Positions 52,907-62,806 of a stretch of 64,000 nt of DNA are shown piece after piece. The position numbers and the translations under genes are program-made. Every line of letters starts with the position of its first letter. Positions within the stretch are counted from its first letter, which is position 1. The DNA is from CAYLJJ01 sp964384025 (GTDB lineage: Bacteria; Myxococcota_A; Bradymonadia; UBA7976; UBA1532). The stretch lies in assembly GCA_964384025.1 (NCBI GenBank), contig CAYLJJ010000009.1, forward strand, positions 1 to 64,000, given 5' to 3'. The notes beneath the pieces are model-generated. The model saw nothing but the letters and a program-made list of their open reading frames with translations. It ran no database searches and had not been told where the DNA came from.

Positions 52907-55585
52907 ATGAACGCCAAGAGAGTTAAATTTACTGATGAGGCCCGCCACGGCATCCCCGCCGGCGTCAAGCTGACCCCCATGATGGCTCAGTATATCGCAG
53001 CCAAGGCACAGTATCCTGAGGCCCTGCTCTTCTTCAGGATGGGGGACTTTTATGAGATGTTCTTCGAGGACGCTGAGCTGGGAGGGCGTTACCTCGATCT
53101 CAACATCACCAGCCGAGACAAAAAGAGCAGCGTCCCTGCGCCGATGTCAGGCTTCCCCCACCATCAACTTTCTAACTATCTGGCCAAGGCTCTCGCCGCA
53201 GGGCTTAAGGTGGCGGTCTGTGATCAACTCACCGATCCCAAGCAGTCTCGAGGGATCGTTGAACGTGGCATCACCCAAGTAGTTACTCCTGGAGTTGTCC
53301 TGGATGCTCAGAGCTTGGAGGCGCGTGCTCATAACTTTCTGGTGGCGCTGTTGCGTCAGGGAGAGGGGGAGGAGGCCAGCTATGCGCTGGCGGCCCTGGA
53401 TATCTCCACTGGAAGCTTTCGAGCAACAGAGGTGATCGGACCTGGGGCCCTACGCTGTGAGTTGAGCCGCCTAGAGCCCCGAGAGTTGCTCCTGCCTCCC
53501 GATCTAGAGCTGCCGGAGGCTCAGGAGCGGCTCAAGGAGATCTCTCTGAGCCGCTTGGATCTCTTCCAGCCTTCAGAGCGCTTCTTGGAGCGCCTGCTGG
53601 GCCCCAAAGGGGAGCCTGTCCAGCAGGCGGTAGAGCGCTTTGGCTTTGGTAACCCTGAGGCGATCCTCAGCGCTGTCTCAGCGGTGATGGCCTATATCCT
53701 GGAGACGCAGAAGTCCCTGCCTGAGCACAGCCGCGTTTTGGAGCCCTATCGAGCGCATGACACTCTGATTTTAGATGAGACCGCCAAACGCAACCTTGAG
53801 CTGTTCCGCACTCTCTTGGAGGGTCGCAAACGGGGTGCCCTTTTGGGGGTGTTGGATCAGGCGGTGACGGCGATGGGGGGGCGTCGTCTGCGTCACTGGT
53901 TGGCCTATCCCCTGATGGATCCAACGGCGATCAATCTGCGCCTCGACGCAGTAGAGGCCCTTAAAGAGAACACAGAGCACCGTCAACAGCTCCGGGGGCT
54001 CCTCAAAGGGGTCTATGATCTGGAGCGCCTCAACGCTCGCTTGGCAACTCTGCGAGCAGGGCCACGCGATCTTTGGTTCCTGCGCCTGAGCTTAGAAGCT
54101 CTGCCTGCTCTCCGCAGCCTGAGCGCCTCTCTGCCTGCCCTAGAGAGCCTGACGCGGCGCCTAAAGGATCTGGGAGAGGTGGTGGATCTGTTGGCCTCTA
54201 CCCTCAATGATGATCCTCCCTCACAGCTCAAAGATGGAGGGGTGATCCGTCTGGGCTTTCATCCTGAGTTGGATCGCTTGGTGACCCTCTCCACCAATGC
54301 CAAAGATTGGCTCCTTAAGCTGGAGGCTCGCGAGCGGGAGACCACCGGGATCGGATCTCTTAAGCTCAAGTTCAACCGGGTCTTTGGCTACTTCATCGAG
54401 GTCTCCAAAGCCAACATACGCTTGGTCCCAGAGCGTTACATCCGCAAGCAGACCTTGACCAACTCCGAGCGTTACTTCACCCCCGAACTCAAAGAGTTTG
54501 AGGAGGAGGTCCTCAACGCTGAGAGCCGTCGTCTGCTCCTAGAGGCCAACCTCTATCAAGCTCTACGAGAGGCCCTGGTTCCCCATGTTGAGGAGATCGC
54601 TGAGACCGCCAAGGCTCTGGCCGATCTGGACGCCTTGGGTGCTCTGGCGGAGCTGGCTCAGCAGAACGACTATTGCCGTCCGGTGGTGGATGGTGGAGAT
54701 CTCATTGAGATCATCGAGGGGCGGCACCCGGTGGTTGAGCAGGCGGTAGGGCGAGAGGCTTTTGTGCCCAACAGCTTGCGCCTGGATCGAGAGCAGCAGA
54801 GCCTGATTATCCTTACCGGCCCCAACATGGCGGGGAAGTCAACAGTGATGCGACAGGTGGCGCTGATCAGCTTGATGGCCCAGATGGGAGGCTTTGTTCC
54901 CGCCAAGTCGGCGCGGCTTGGAGTGGTTGATCGCATCTTTACTCGTGTGGGGGCCGTTGATGATCTGGCGGCAGGACGCTCTACTTTTATGGTGGAGATG
55001 CATGAGACCGCCACGATCCTCAAGGAGGCGACCGGGCGCAGTTTGCTGATCCTGGATGAGATCGGTCGAGGAACCAGCACCTTTGATGGAGTCAGCATCG
55101 CTTGGTCGGTCGCCGAACATGTACATGACATCCTGGGGGCGCGTACCCTCTTCGCCACCCACTACCACGAGCTGACCGAGCTGGCTGAGATCAAGCCTCG
55201 AGTCGCCAACTTCACCATCGCAGTTAAGGAGTGGAAGGATGAGGTGGTCTTCCTGAGGCAGCTGATCCCAGGTGGCGCCAACCGCTCCTATGGTATCCAA
55301 GTAGGACGCCTCGCGGGCCTGCCTGTAGGGGTGGTTGATCGAGCCAAAGAGGTCCTCATCGCTTTACAGGGGAGCAAGGAGGAGGAGCTGCATGGTGCTC
55401 AGATTATTGGAGGAGAGCAGCTCAAGATGCCTGAACACAACCTGCAGATGAGCCTCTTTTCTCCTCCCCCCATCCCCGCCGCTCCCAGCCCTGTAGAGCG
55501 AGAGCTGCGGGCCGCTGATCTCAACAGCCTGAGCCCCATCCAGGCGCTTAATTTTCTCCATTCTCTCCGTGGGCGTCTGAGTTGA
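52907..55585 (+). CDS. mutS: DNA mismatch repair protein MutS
   Basis: An 892-residue ATPase that recognises mismatches and small loops in DNA. The mismatch-binding FYE motif sits in FFRMGDFYEMFFEDAE. The connector and lever regions are normal. Walker A is GPNMAGKSTVMRQVALI from residue 638, Walker B is LLILDEIGRGTSTFDG, and ATHYHELTELAE closes the ATPase domain. The length is that of MutS1 proteins. The stop overlaps the TTG start of glnD, an uncommon pairing. MutL is not in the window. Confidence 0.95.
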   Translation: MNAKRVKFTDEARHGIPAGVKLTPMMAQYIAAKAQYPEALLFFRMGDFYEMFFEDAELGGRYLDLNITSRDKKSSVPAPMSGFPHHQLSNYLAKALAAGLKVAVCDQLTDPKQSRGIVERGITQVVTPGVVLDAQSLEARAHNFLVALLRQGEGEEASYALAALDISTGSFRATEVIGPGALRCELSRLEPRELLLPPDLELPEAQERLKEISLSRLDLFQPSERFLERLLGPKGEPVQQAVERFGFGNPEAILSAVSAVMAYILETQKSLPEHSRVLEPYRAHDTLILDETAKRNLELFRTLLEGRKRGALLGVLDQAVTAMGGRRLRHWLAYPLMDPTAINLRLDAVEALKENTEHRQQLRGLLKGVYDLERLNARLATLRAGPRDLWFLRLSLEALPALRSLSASLPALESLTRRLKDLGEVVDLLASTLNDDPPSQLKDGGVIRLGFHPELDRLVTLSTNAKDWLLKLEARERETTGIGSLKLKFNRVFGYFIEVSKANIRLVPERYIRKQTLTNSERYFTPELKEFEEEVLNAESRRLLLEANLYQALREALVPHVEEIAETAKALADLDALGALAELAQQNDYCRPVVDGGDLIEIIEGRHPVVEQAVGREAFVPNSLRLDREQQSLIILTGPNMAGKSTVMRQVALISLMAQMGGFVPAKSARLGVVDRIFTRVGAVDDLAAGRSTFMVEMHETATILKEATGRSLLILDEIGRGTSTFDGVSIAWSVAEHVHDILGARTLFATHYHELTELAEIKPRVANFTIAVKEWKDEVVFLRQLIPGGANRSYGIQVGRLAGLPVGVVDRAKEVLIALQGSKEEELHGAQIIGGEQLKMPEHNLQMSLFSPPPIPAAPSPVERELRAADLNSLSPIQALNFLHSLRGRLS

Positions 55586-58017
55586 TCAGCGCTCAGGGCC
55601 TCAGTCGGGAGCGGGATACGCTGCTCCAGGCTTTAGCCCCCTCCGAACTCAAAGTGCCTCTCCTGGCCTTAGGAGGCTATGGGCGCCAAGAGATGAGCCC
55701 TGGCAGCGATCTCGACCTCCTCTTTCTGAGTGAGGCGGCTGAGCCAGCTGGCGTTGAGGCGCTGATCCGCGCGCTCTGGGACCAGCGACTTCAGCTGGGC
55801 TTCGCCACCCGCGGCCTCTCTGAGTGCCTCTCTCTGGCTCAGGAGGATCTACACAGCGCCACCGCACTCCTCAGCGCGCGCTCGATTCTGGGTCCTCCTG
55901 AGATCGCTGGAGAGCTGCGAGTTGCGTTGATGGAAGCCTTGAAAGGGACGCCCACGCAAACCCATCTAAAGGCCCTAGCACAGGGACGCGCTGAGCGCCA
56001 TGAGCGCTATGGGGGCAGCGTCTATCTCTTAGAGCCCAACCTCAAACAGAGCCCTGGGGGCCTTCGTGACCTACACCTCATCTTCTGGGCAGCAGCGCTC
56101 AGCCAAGGTCTAGAGCGCTGGGAGGAGCTGTCCAGCCGGGGCCTCTGTAGTCCCCAAGCCCAGGAGGAGCTTAATCAAGCTCGTGAGCGCCTCTTACGTC
56201 TGCGTATCGCGCTCCATCAAGCAGCTCCCTATGGTGGGGATCGTCTCACCTTTGGACACCAAGAGGTGGTCGCTGAGCGTCTGGGCTATGGAGAGGGGCG
56301 CGGCGCGGTAGAAAGCTTTATGGCTGAATATTACCGCCTCGCCTCGATCATCAAGCGTCGCTCAGGCTTGATTTTAGAGCGTTGCCTCAGGGCTCAAGGC
56401 TTCGCCCCTGCTCAGCGCTGCCTCAGTTTGAGCGCTCCCATCAACGGCCGACGCGCTCTGGCGCTCTTTCTAGAAGCGCAGCGGCAGAGCTTCGGCATCG
56501 AGGCCCAGGCCAAAGAGGCGATCATGGAGGCGGTGCCCACCTGGGGGAGCGCTTGGCGACAGGATCCTGAAGTACTCCAGGATTTCTTTGAGCTGCTTTG
56601 TGCCCCTGAAGATCCCCTAGATGCTCTGGGAGAGCTCCATGAGGTAGGGATCTTGAGCGCCCTGATCCCTGAATTTGGGAGCATTACCCATCGCAGCCAC
56701 CACGACCTCTACCACCTCTACACAGTCGATGTGCATAGCCTCCGTGCGCTTCGTTGTCTCAAAGCGATCGAGCGCGCGGAGCCGCCCATCAACCCTCTCC
56801 TGCAACAGGCGATGAGCCAAGTCCAGGGTCGGAAGCGTCTCTATCTCGCTTTGCTGCTCCACGACATCGGTAAGGGCCTGGGGCGAGGACATGCGATCAA
56901 AGGAGCTCGTTTGATCCCCGGTATCGTACGGCGACTGGGCTTAAAGCGAGAGGCTGGCCAACAGATCGCCTGGTTAGTGCGAGACCATCTCCTTTTGATT
57001 CACTGTAGCCAGCGTATGGACCTCAGCGATGAGGGCCTGCTGCGACAGCTCGCCCGCCGGGTGGGGGATCTAGAGGGGCTCTCGATGCTCTATCTTCTCA
57101 CCTGGGCTGATGCCAGCACCACGGGACCACAGGCCCTCACTGACTGGAAAGCCTCCCTCCTGGCTGAGCTTTATGCTCAGGTCGCGCGCCGTCTTAAGCG
57201 AGGTTTGGACCTCTATGAGGATCCAGAGCGGATGGTGGAGCGGCGGCGGCGGGCTCTGACCCGCTGGCTTTTAAGAAACCGGGATCCTCGTCTGATGGAT
57301 GTCGGGGGGGAGCTTGAGGAGTTCTTCGCCAGCCTACCCACAGCCTACTTCAGGAGGACTCGAGCGCGTGACTTAGCGCGGCATCTGGAGATGCTTCAGG
57401 AACTCAAACACAGCCCCCTGGCGCTGAGACAGCGGTCTCGTCCTCGACGAGGCTACACCCATCTGCACGTAGCTGCGATTGAGCGTATGGGGCTGCTCCC
57501 TGCGGTAGCAGGGGTCTTAACCCTCCACCGCTTAGATATCATCTCTGCAGATCTTCATCACAGCTCTGATGGTCGCAGCCTTAACCTCTTGAGGGTGAGA
57601 GCTGAGGAGGGGGGCGCTCCCGCCGCTGAGCGTTGGGCGCCTGTAGAGCGCGATCTGCGCTTGGCTCTAAGCGGGGCTCTAGATCTTGAGGAGCAATATC
57701 GAGCCTTAGATCGTCGCCGCGCTCGACGCTTCTCCTGGCCTGAGGGTCCCGCTATAGAGACTCAGATCTCCTGGGATGATCAGCTCAGTCAAGAAACCTC
57801 TCTGCTGATCTTGCGGGCTCAGGATCAACCAGGGCTGCTCTACACTGTGGTGCAAGTTATCGAAGCCCAAGGCTGCCGCCTTCATATGGCGCGAATCACC
57901 ACCGAGGGAGATGCAGCCCATGACCGCTTCTATCTCAGCGAGTGGGCCAGCGTTGAGCCGCTCTCTACAGAGAGGCAGGCCAGCTTAAAGAGCGCCTTGA
58001 GCAAAGCACTCGGTTAA
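55582..58017 (+). CDS. glnD: PII uridylyltransferase/uridylyl-removing enzyme
   Basis: An 811-residue sensor of glutamine that attaches UMP to, and removes it from, PII proteins. Residues 30-50 hold the nucleotidyltransferase motif LGGYGRQEMSPGSDLDLLFL. An HD phosphohydrolase domain follows with LLHDIGKGLGRGHAIKGA (His427, Asp428). Two ACT domains close the protein (HVAAIERMGLLPAVAGVLTL and RAQDQPGLLYTVVQVIEAQG), the latter being where glutamine binds. It is slightly shorter than the enterobacterial enzyme. The start is TTG 55582 within the mutS stop. No PII gene lies nearby. Its 3' end touches a decayed IS1-type element. Confidence 0.9.
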   Translation: MISAQGLSRERDTLLQALAPSELKVPLLALGGYGRQEMSPGSDLDLLFLSEAAEPAGVEALIRALWDQRLQLGFATRGLSECLSLAQEDLHSATALLSARSILGPPEIAGELRVALMEALKGTPTQTHLKALAQGRAERHERYGGSVYLLEPNLKQSPGGLRDLHLIFWAAALSQGLERWEELSSRGLCSPQAQEELNQARERLLRLRIALHQAAPYGGDRLTFGHQEVVAERLGYGEGRGAVESFMAEYYRLASIIKRRSGLILERCLRAQGFAPAQRCLSLSAPINGRRALALFLEAQRQSFGIEAQAKEAIMEAVPTWGSAWRQDPEVLQDFFELLCAPEDPLDALGELHEVGILSALIPEFGSITHRSHHDLYHLYTVDVHSLRALRCLKAIERAEPPINPLLQQAMSQVQGRKRLYLALLLHDIGKGLGRGHAIKGARLIPGIVRRLGLKREAGQQIAWLVRDHLLLIHCSQRMDLSDEGLLRQLARRVGDLEGLSMLYLLTWADASTTGPQALTDWKASLLAELYAQVARRLKRGLDLYEDPERMVERRRRALTRWLLRNRDPRLMDVGGELEEFFASLPTAYFRRTRARDLARHLEMLQELKHSPLALRQRSRPRRGYTHLHVAAIERMGLLPAVAGVLTLHRLDIISADLHHSSDGRSLNLLRVRAEEGGAPAAERWAPVERDLRLALSGALDLEEQYRALDRRRARRFSWPEGPAIETQISWDDQLSQETSLLILRAQDQPGLLYTVVQVIEAQGCRLHMARITTEGDAAHDRFYLSEWASVEPLSTERQASLKSALSKALG

Positions 58018-58087
58018 ATCTCTCTCCATCTCAAAGGGGAGCTGATTTGATAGCGTTCTCCCCTCGATTTTTCGGTAGTGCTGAAGA

Positions 58088-58400
58088 TGTAGTCGATTGT
58101 TAGTCGTCCGACTTTTTTTACTGTAACGCTGATTTCCCGTAAAATATTGCCGTATTTTTCATCTGGATATGTCTGTATTGCTCTAGTTGATACGCCAGTT
58201 ACGCGAGAAATGCCAGCCAATGATATTCCTTCGAGAAACAGCAATCCTATGATTTTCTTCTTCTCTTCAGGAACGGGCATATTTGTCAGATTTTCAACAA
58301 ATCATCTGCCACGCCTGTTGCATTTGTATCTTTGTTTGCTATTATGCATAGAACCGTCCTTGACTATATTGTCAGACTCATAATTCATGGCAACTGCCAC
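58088..58400 (-). pseudogene. Decayed IS1-type transposase (InsA-like) remnant
   Basis: Read on the minus strand, the frame runs NYESDNIVKDGSMHNSKQRY, KCNRRGR, an in-frame TGA at 58302-58304, then FVENLTNMPVPEEKKK. It continues GISLAGISRVTGVSTRAIQT and VKKVGRLTIDY. IS1-family InsA proteins have CxxCxSxNIVKNG, KCKxCGRQFV, and EEKxxIxxLxLEGISLAGIARVTGVS in this order. Here the first zinc Cys is Tyr and the Gln of GRQF is a stop, and the sequence after GRLTI lacks the DEMW catalytic region. The element is a dead, truncated copy, AT-rich compared with flanking genes. Confidence 0.75.
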
Positions 58401-58578
58401 ATTTTCTTGCAAAATACACAATGACATGTCCAACATAGTCCTATCATGCGCATAAATCAAGCACAAACAACCTATACTATTCAATGCCAAAATCGCTACA
58501 TCTTCATAACTACCAAACCATCATATAGGCATTGGATTTATACCACTTCATTCAGGGGCAATACCCATCCATCACCGA

Positions 58579-58612
58579 AGAGCGCCTTGAATGAAGCGAT
58601 CAGTTAGATTTC
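58579..58612 (+). repeat. Imperfect copy of the glnD 3' end
   Basis: AGAGCGCCTTGA at 58579-58590 is identical to 57989-58000 at the end of glnD. The following 22 bases match at 14 positions (ending ...GGTTAAATCTC versus ...AGTTAGATTTC). The pair brackets the IS1-type remnant. It may mark an old duplication or a recombination junction; chance cannot be excluded at this length. Confidence 0.4.
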
Positions 58613-58971
58613 CGCCGGCTGATGCGTAGACCCACAGCGCTGGGGTGCCCCATCACAGGAGGCTCTAACTTTTTTAAAGTTAATGCGACTTGCTGAATGG
58701 AGAACTCTCTGAGAAGCGTATCGCAGATCTCCTCCGCAAGGCGCTCAAGGAGGCGGTAGCTCTTATGGCGACCGATCTCTAAAGCCCGCTCAGCCACTCG
58801 ACCATAGTCGATGGTATCCTCAAGCTGGTCACTCTTTGCTGCTGCTCGAATAGAACAGTGAAGAGAGAGGCTCAAGCGGAAGCGACAACCCAGGCGACGC
58901 TCATGGGAAAACCAGCCGTGTTGTCCGGTGAATTCTAGATCTTCTAGAAAAATAATATCGGTGTCATTCAT
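58600..58971 (-). CDS. folB: Dihydroneopterin aldolase
   Basis: A 123-residue folate-pathway enzyme cleaving dihydroneopterin to 6-hydroxymethyl-dihydropterin. IIFLEDLEFTGQHGWFSHER is the N-terminal strand with the conserved GxHG-like turn. Then come DTIDYGRVAERALEIGRHKS, LLERLAEEICDTLL with the conserved Glu, and the strand VALTLKKLEPPV, whose Lys-Leu-x-x-Pro is characteristic. Length is normal. No other folate genes are adjacent. Downstream it is bordered by the repeat and the IS1-type remnant. Confidence 0.9.
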   Translation of the reverse strand: MNDTDIIFLEDLEFTGQHGWFSHERRLGCRFRLSLSLHCSIRAAAKSDQLEDTIDYGRVAERALEIGRHKSYRLLERLAEEICDTLLREFSIQQVALTLKKLEPPVMGHPSAVGLRISRRKSN

Positions 58972-58981
58972 GGCTCAGGTT

Positions 58982-60132
58982 TTAAAGCCCAACTTGAAGG
59001 AAGGACAAGATCGATGCTTGATTGGATGAAGAGCAAAGGGATCTTAAAGTGATGGGAAGGAGCACATCGAGCGGTTTGAAGCCAGGGTGCTTAAGAGTGT
59101 GGGCGTCTACCACTCCTTCTCGATCCTCCGAAGATCTCTGAGCACCCTCTATATATTCCCCGTAATTCCTCTGCTCCTGATTACGATGCCTCCTCTCGTC
59201 ATTGGATATTTGAAGAGATTCGCTCCTCCCTTCTGCTCGATTCCTCAGGGTCTCGAGATTCCCGCGGTTGTTGAGGACCACATCTCCATACCCCAAGGTC
59301 GTACGATTATAACTCTGGACCCGCACATCCCTGAGCTTGACCCCCGCGATCTTGAACATCTCCAGAAAGTTGATGAGGTGATCGTCGGTGGGTTGATAGT
59401 GACCGCTGTCGGAGCACAGATCTGAGATTTTTCCATTGATGATACGGATAGATCCTGCACACTGAACCGCCATGCCAGCCAGGATGAGTGATTCTCCGCA
59501 ACCGCCCCCCTGGTGTTGAAGCTGAAGTGAGGCCCCACATAGAGATCTCTGGCCATGCTCAAGACGCAGAACTCATAGCCGTCCTGTGCGTCCAGCACCT
59601 TTGCTGGGTTTCCATAGTGCTGCCGCGTATCGGCCCGTATGAGCTGACCCACGACCGGTCCACGATGTCCGAAATCAAATGGAAACCGCCACGCGACGCC
59701 GTTTCTGAAACGGAGCTTGTAGGCCTCTGCCTTGTTTCGGTTCATATAAGCTCGATCGGCACCGCTCTCAATCCCTCGACCATGCGCAGACATGGTCCGG
59801 CCATACATCCACTCAAGCTCGTTGGGCAGCGCTTGGACACTGCACTGAAATGACCTCGCGAGAAGGCGCGCGGCGCACTGTAAGAGATCACGGATGGCGC
59901 CTGTCCGCTCTTTGTGTGTTCCTTTGTAGTTGAGCTTTGAGTTGCGGAGCCAGTAGTTTGTCGCGAAGTAGATCTCCCCCAGAAGATAGCGCTTCTCATC
60001 GCCCTCATTGGAGCGACCATGAAGCTGGACCAGCTCATCAATGCGTGAGAGTGCAGCGTCTTTGCTTCGAGTAGCTCCGCCGACAGAGCTCGCACTCTTC
60101 CATGCTTGAAGCCTTGGGATTTGATTAGACAT
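58982..60132 (-). pseudogene. Frameshifted protein with SGHYxP motif
   Basis: Two frames combine to about 383 codons. The first, from 60132, includes RYLLGEIYFATNYWLRNSKL, GRGIESGADRAYMNRNKAEA and DLYVGPHFSFNTRG. After a run of six C (59505-59510 on the plus strand) the family-like continuation G-G-C-G-E-S-L-I-L-A-G is in another frame, followed by MAVQCAGSIRIINGKISDLC, SGHYQPTDDHLINFLEMF and GVKLRDVRVQSYN. A strand-rich core ending in an SGHYxP motif and GVxLxxVxV occurs in a number of bacterial effector- or toxin-like proteins, but I know no established function. One extra G in the run would restore the frame, so a homopolymer sequencing error, phase variation or true decay are all possible. 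Confidence 0.6.
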
Positions 60133-60416
60133 CTACTCTCTCCCATCCTGAATTGGTGGCAACCCTAATATCCTTACTGTCATTTGTCTTGATGCACAAC
60201 TCAGACTCCAGACTGGATCTCATAGAGCCTATTATCATCGCTGGCCTCCTCTGAAGGGTTCAGCCCAGCCCCAAGATGAAGCTCTCCCCTCACAGCTCCC
60301 GTATGGTGCCTCTGGATGTTGCTCCTCGCTGGACACAGCATCTCCGCTCGACGCCGTTCCCTTGGAGCTGCCCATCTCCTGAACATTCCCTTGGACCAAG
60401 CCCTCTTCTTCAGATT

Positions 60417-62468
60417 TTATGTCTGACGCGAAATAGGACCCAAGAAACGCTCCCCAGAGAGGATCTTCTCTTTGAGGAGGCGCTCTACCAGGACCTGATG
60501 GGCGCCCTGCTCTCTTTTAAGGATCTCCTCAGCGCGCCTCCGCTCCTCCTGAAGGATCTCCTCTATCGCCTCATCTACCCGCGCTTGATGAGCAGGGCTC
60601 TCTCTCTTGCGCTCAGTCATCAAGCCCAGAGGAGACATGCCATACTCCAACACCATCGCCTCAGCGATGAGGGTCGCCTGCCTTAGATCTCGTTGAGCCC
60701 CCACCGAGGGCCGCCCCAGAGAGAGCTGCTCCGCTACATAGCCCCCCAAGCCCACGCAGATCTCAGCCCTCAAGTCCGCAGAGTTTAGAGCGTAGGGCTG
60801 TGCCCGAGCGCTGCGGAGCACATAGCCCAGAGCACCTCCCTTGGGAGAGATGGAGATCTGCTCAGGGCGGGTCGCCTCGGGGATCATGATCGCCAAGAGA
60901 GCATGACCCGCTTCATGGATCGCGACCACCTGCTCCTCCCTCTCGCTGAGGACCACCGCCCGACCACAGCGGCGCTCTAGAGCCCGCTCGATATCTCCCC
61001 GTTTGAGCTCGGGTCGCCCGGTCCTCAGCTGCTGTCGCTTGAGAGCACGACAGAGGGCTTGCAGGTGATCCCCCGTCAGAGGCTCTGGGTGTTCGCTGTG
61101 TCGCAGGATATGGGAGATGAGATCTTCAGTGAGCCCAAGCCCCATGCGTTCATCGTAGAGTCGGATGATCGCCTCTCGCTCCTGGAGATTTGGAGCAGGG
61201 ACCTCCATCAGCAGCTCAAAGCGCCCAGGGCGCAGCAGAGCCTCATCAAGGGACTCTAAGAGATTGGTGGTGCCCACCACAAAGAGCAGCTCGTTCCCTC
61301 GAAAGCCATCCATCTCTGTAAGAAGCTGGTTGACCATAGAGTGCTCCACCACCGAACCCGCCTCCCCTCTATGCTGAGTAAAGGAGTCGATCTCATCAAA
61401 GACGATCACCGAGGGGGCCATCGCCCGCGCTTGGCGAAAGAGCCGCCGAAGGTTCTCTTCGCTTTCTCCTACCCATTTGGACTTTAGCTCAGGGCCAGAG
61501 ACGATACGGATCGTCGCATCCAGCGCTGTCGCCAGGGCTTTGGCGAAGTAGGTTTTGCCTGTTCCTGGAGGTCCATGAAAGATGATCCCTCGAGGGAGCA
61601 GAGCTTCTAGAGCCTCGATCTCCTCAGCTTCCCGCAGACTCTCCTTATGGCGCAGCAGCTCGATGATCTCCTCCTGGAGCCGCAGCTTCAGCTCTCCATA
61701 ACCAGCGATATCTCGCTTAAGATCAACGGAGGGCAACTCAACATCTTCGTGGGTGGTCTGCTCCCGGATAAAACGATAGATGGCACGCCGAGCTGAGCGT
61801 CCTGGGGGCGCCTCACGACGCTGTGCGAGCTGCTGAAAAAGCTTGCGGCAGCGCGCAGGGTTGAGCCCCGAGACATATTTGTAGAGGCCGAAGGGATCAA
61901 AGCGCTCTGAGTCCAGCGCGCGGGCCTCTCTCTGGGTGATGATCTGAGGGAGGGCCTCTCGAGGAATGCCAGCGAGGGTGCGGCGAGCGTCAAAGACCTC
62001 CTGAATCACCTTAGGGAGGCAAAAGCTGGGATCCTGGAAAGCCAGGAGCTGTACCTCAGGGTTCTCATAGAGCAGGGGGATCAGCTCTCGGGACTCTATG
62101 CTGATAGAGCTTCCGCTGGTGGCGAGCACATCAAGATGGGGCAGCACCAAGACGGTCTGCTCTACACAGCCTCGTACCGCTTCGGTGAGCTGAAACATCA
62201 TATTGCGCATCGCCCCCGCGTCCTCCTGCCCCGCCCGAGGACGACCATCGATGAGGATCAGCCTGGGAGCACCCTGCTCCCTACGAAAGCGCTGTCGTAA
62301 AGAGAGGTAGAGGTAGAGGCTCAGCTCCTTGTCACACTCCAGGAGAAGGCTGCTTCCCCTACGGAGGCGGCCCCCAACAAACTCCAAATCGGCGGCGCAG
62401 GCGGCATCTACTGCATCCTGAATATGCAACTCCCTGGGCAGCTGAGAGATGGCGAGGCTCCTTCTCAT
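60417..62468 (-). CDS. Soluble FtsH-like AAA+ zinc metalloprotease with degenerate N-terminal AAA domain
   Basis: A 683-residue protein without the two N-terminal membrane helices of FtsH. Residues 1-220 look like an AAA fold lacking Walker A (LVLPHLDVL, AFQDPSFCLPKVIQEVFDAR). Residues 270-500 are an active AAA+ module: GPPGTGKTYFAKALA from 299, SKWVGESEENLRRLFRQAR, VIVFDEIDSF and LLRPGRFE. An M41 peptidase domain follows, with zinc site HEAGH at 518-522, and GAQRDLRQATLIAEAMVLEYGMS supplies the third ligand Asp. The second-AAA-plus-M41 order is that of FtsH; the N-terminal domain may select substrates. ATG 62468 has AGGAG six bases upstream and is preferred to the start at 62528. Confidence 0.82.
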   Translation of the reverse strand: MRRSLAISQLPRELHIQDAVDAACAADLEFVGGRLRRGSSLLLECDKELSLYLYLSLRQRFRREQGAPRLILIDGRPRAGQEDAGAMRNMMFQLTEAVRGCVEQTVLVLPHLDVLATSGSSISIESRELIPLLYENPEVQLLAFQDPSFCLPKVIQEVFDARRTLAGIPREALPQIITQREARALDSERFDPFGLYKYVSGLNPARCRKLFQQLAQRREAPPGRSARRAIYRFIREQTTHEDVELPSVDLKRDIAGYGELKLRLQEEIIELLRHKESLREAEEIEALEALLPRGIIFHGPPGTGKTYFAKALATALDATIRIVSGPELKSKWVGESEENLRRLFRQARAMAPSVIVFDEIDSFTQHRGEAGSVVEHSMVNQLLTEMDGFRGNELLFVVGTTNLLESLDEALLRPGRFELLMEVPAPNLQEREAIIRLYDERMGLGLTEDLISHILRHSEHPEPLTGDHLQALCRALKRQQLRTGRPELKRGDIERALERRCGRAVVLSEREEQVVAIHEAGHALLAIMIPEATRPEQISISPKGGALGYVLRSARAQPYALNSADLRAEICVGLGGYVAEQLSLGRPSVGAQRDLRQATLIAEAMVLEYGMSPLGLMTERKRESPAHQARVDEAIEEILQEERRRAEEILKREQGAHQVLVERLLKEKILSGERFLGPISRQT

Positions 62469-62806
62469 GAGGACTCCTGTGTAGAGATTTTTATAGAGGA
62501 GGCTCCATAGATCTGAGAGCCAAGGCAAGGAGCTTGAAGAGGAGAAGCTCAGCGCCTTAAGAAGCTTCTTGACGGTCTCGGATATCTCCTGCGATCGTCA
62601 CCCATGGCCGAATTTTTTTGGGAAAATTACCCCAGAGATGTTCCGATAAAATTCTGAGAAAACTGTACTATCTTGGACATATATAATGTTCTTCTAGAAC
62701 ACCAAATAAGCAATGATCCGAATATGGCTTGAATTGCCCAAAATAATAACAAAAATTGATCAGTAGTTCTGCCTAGTTTTTTGGCCTGGAGGAACAAGGG
62801 GAAGTG

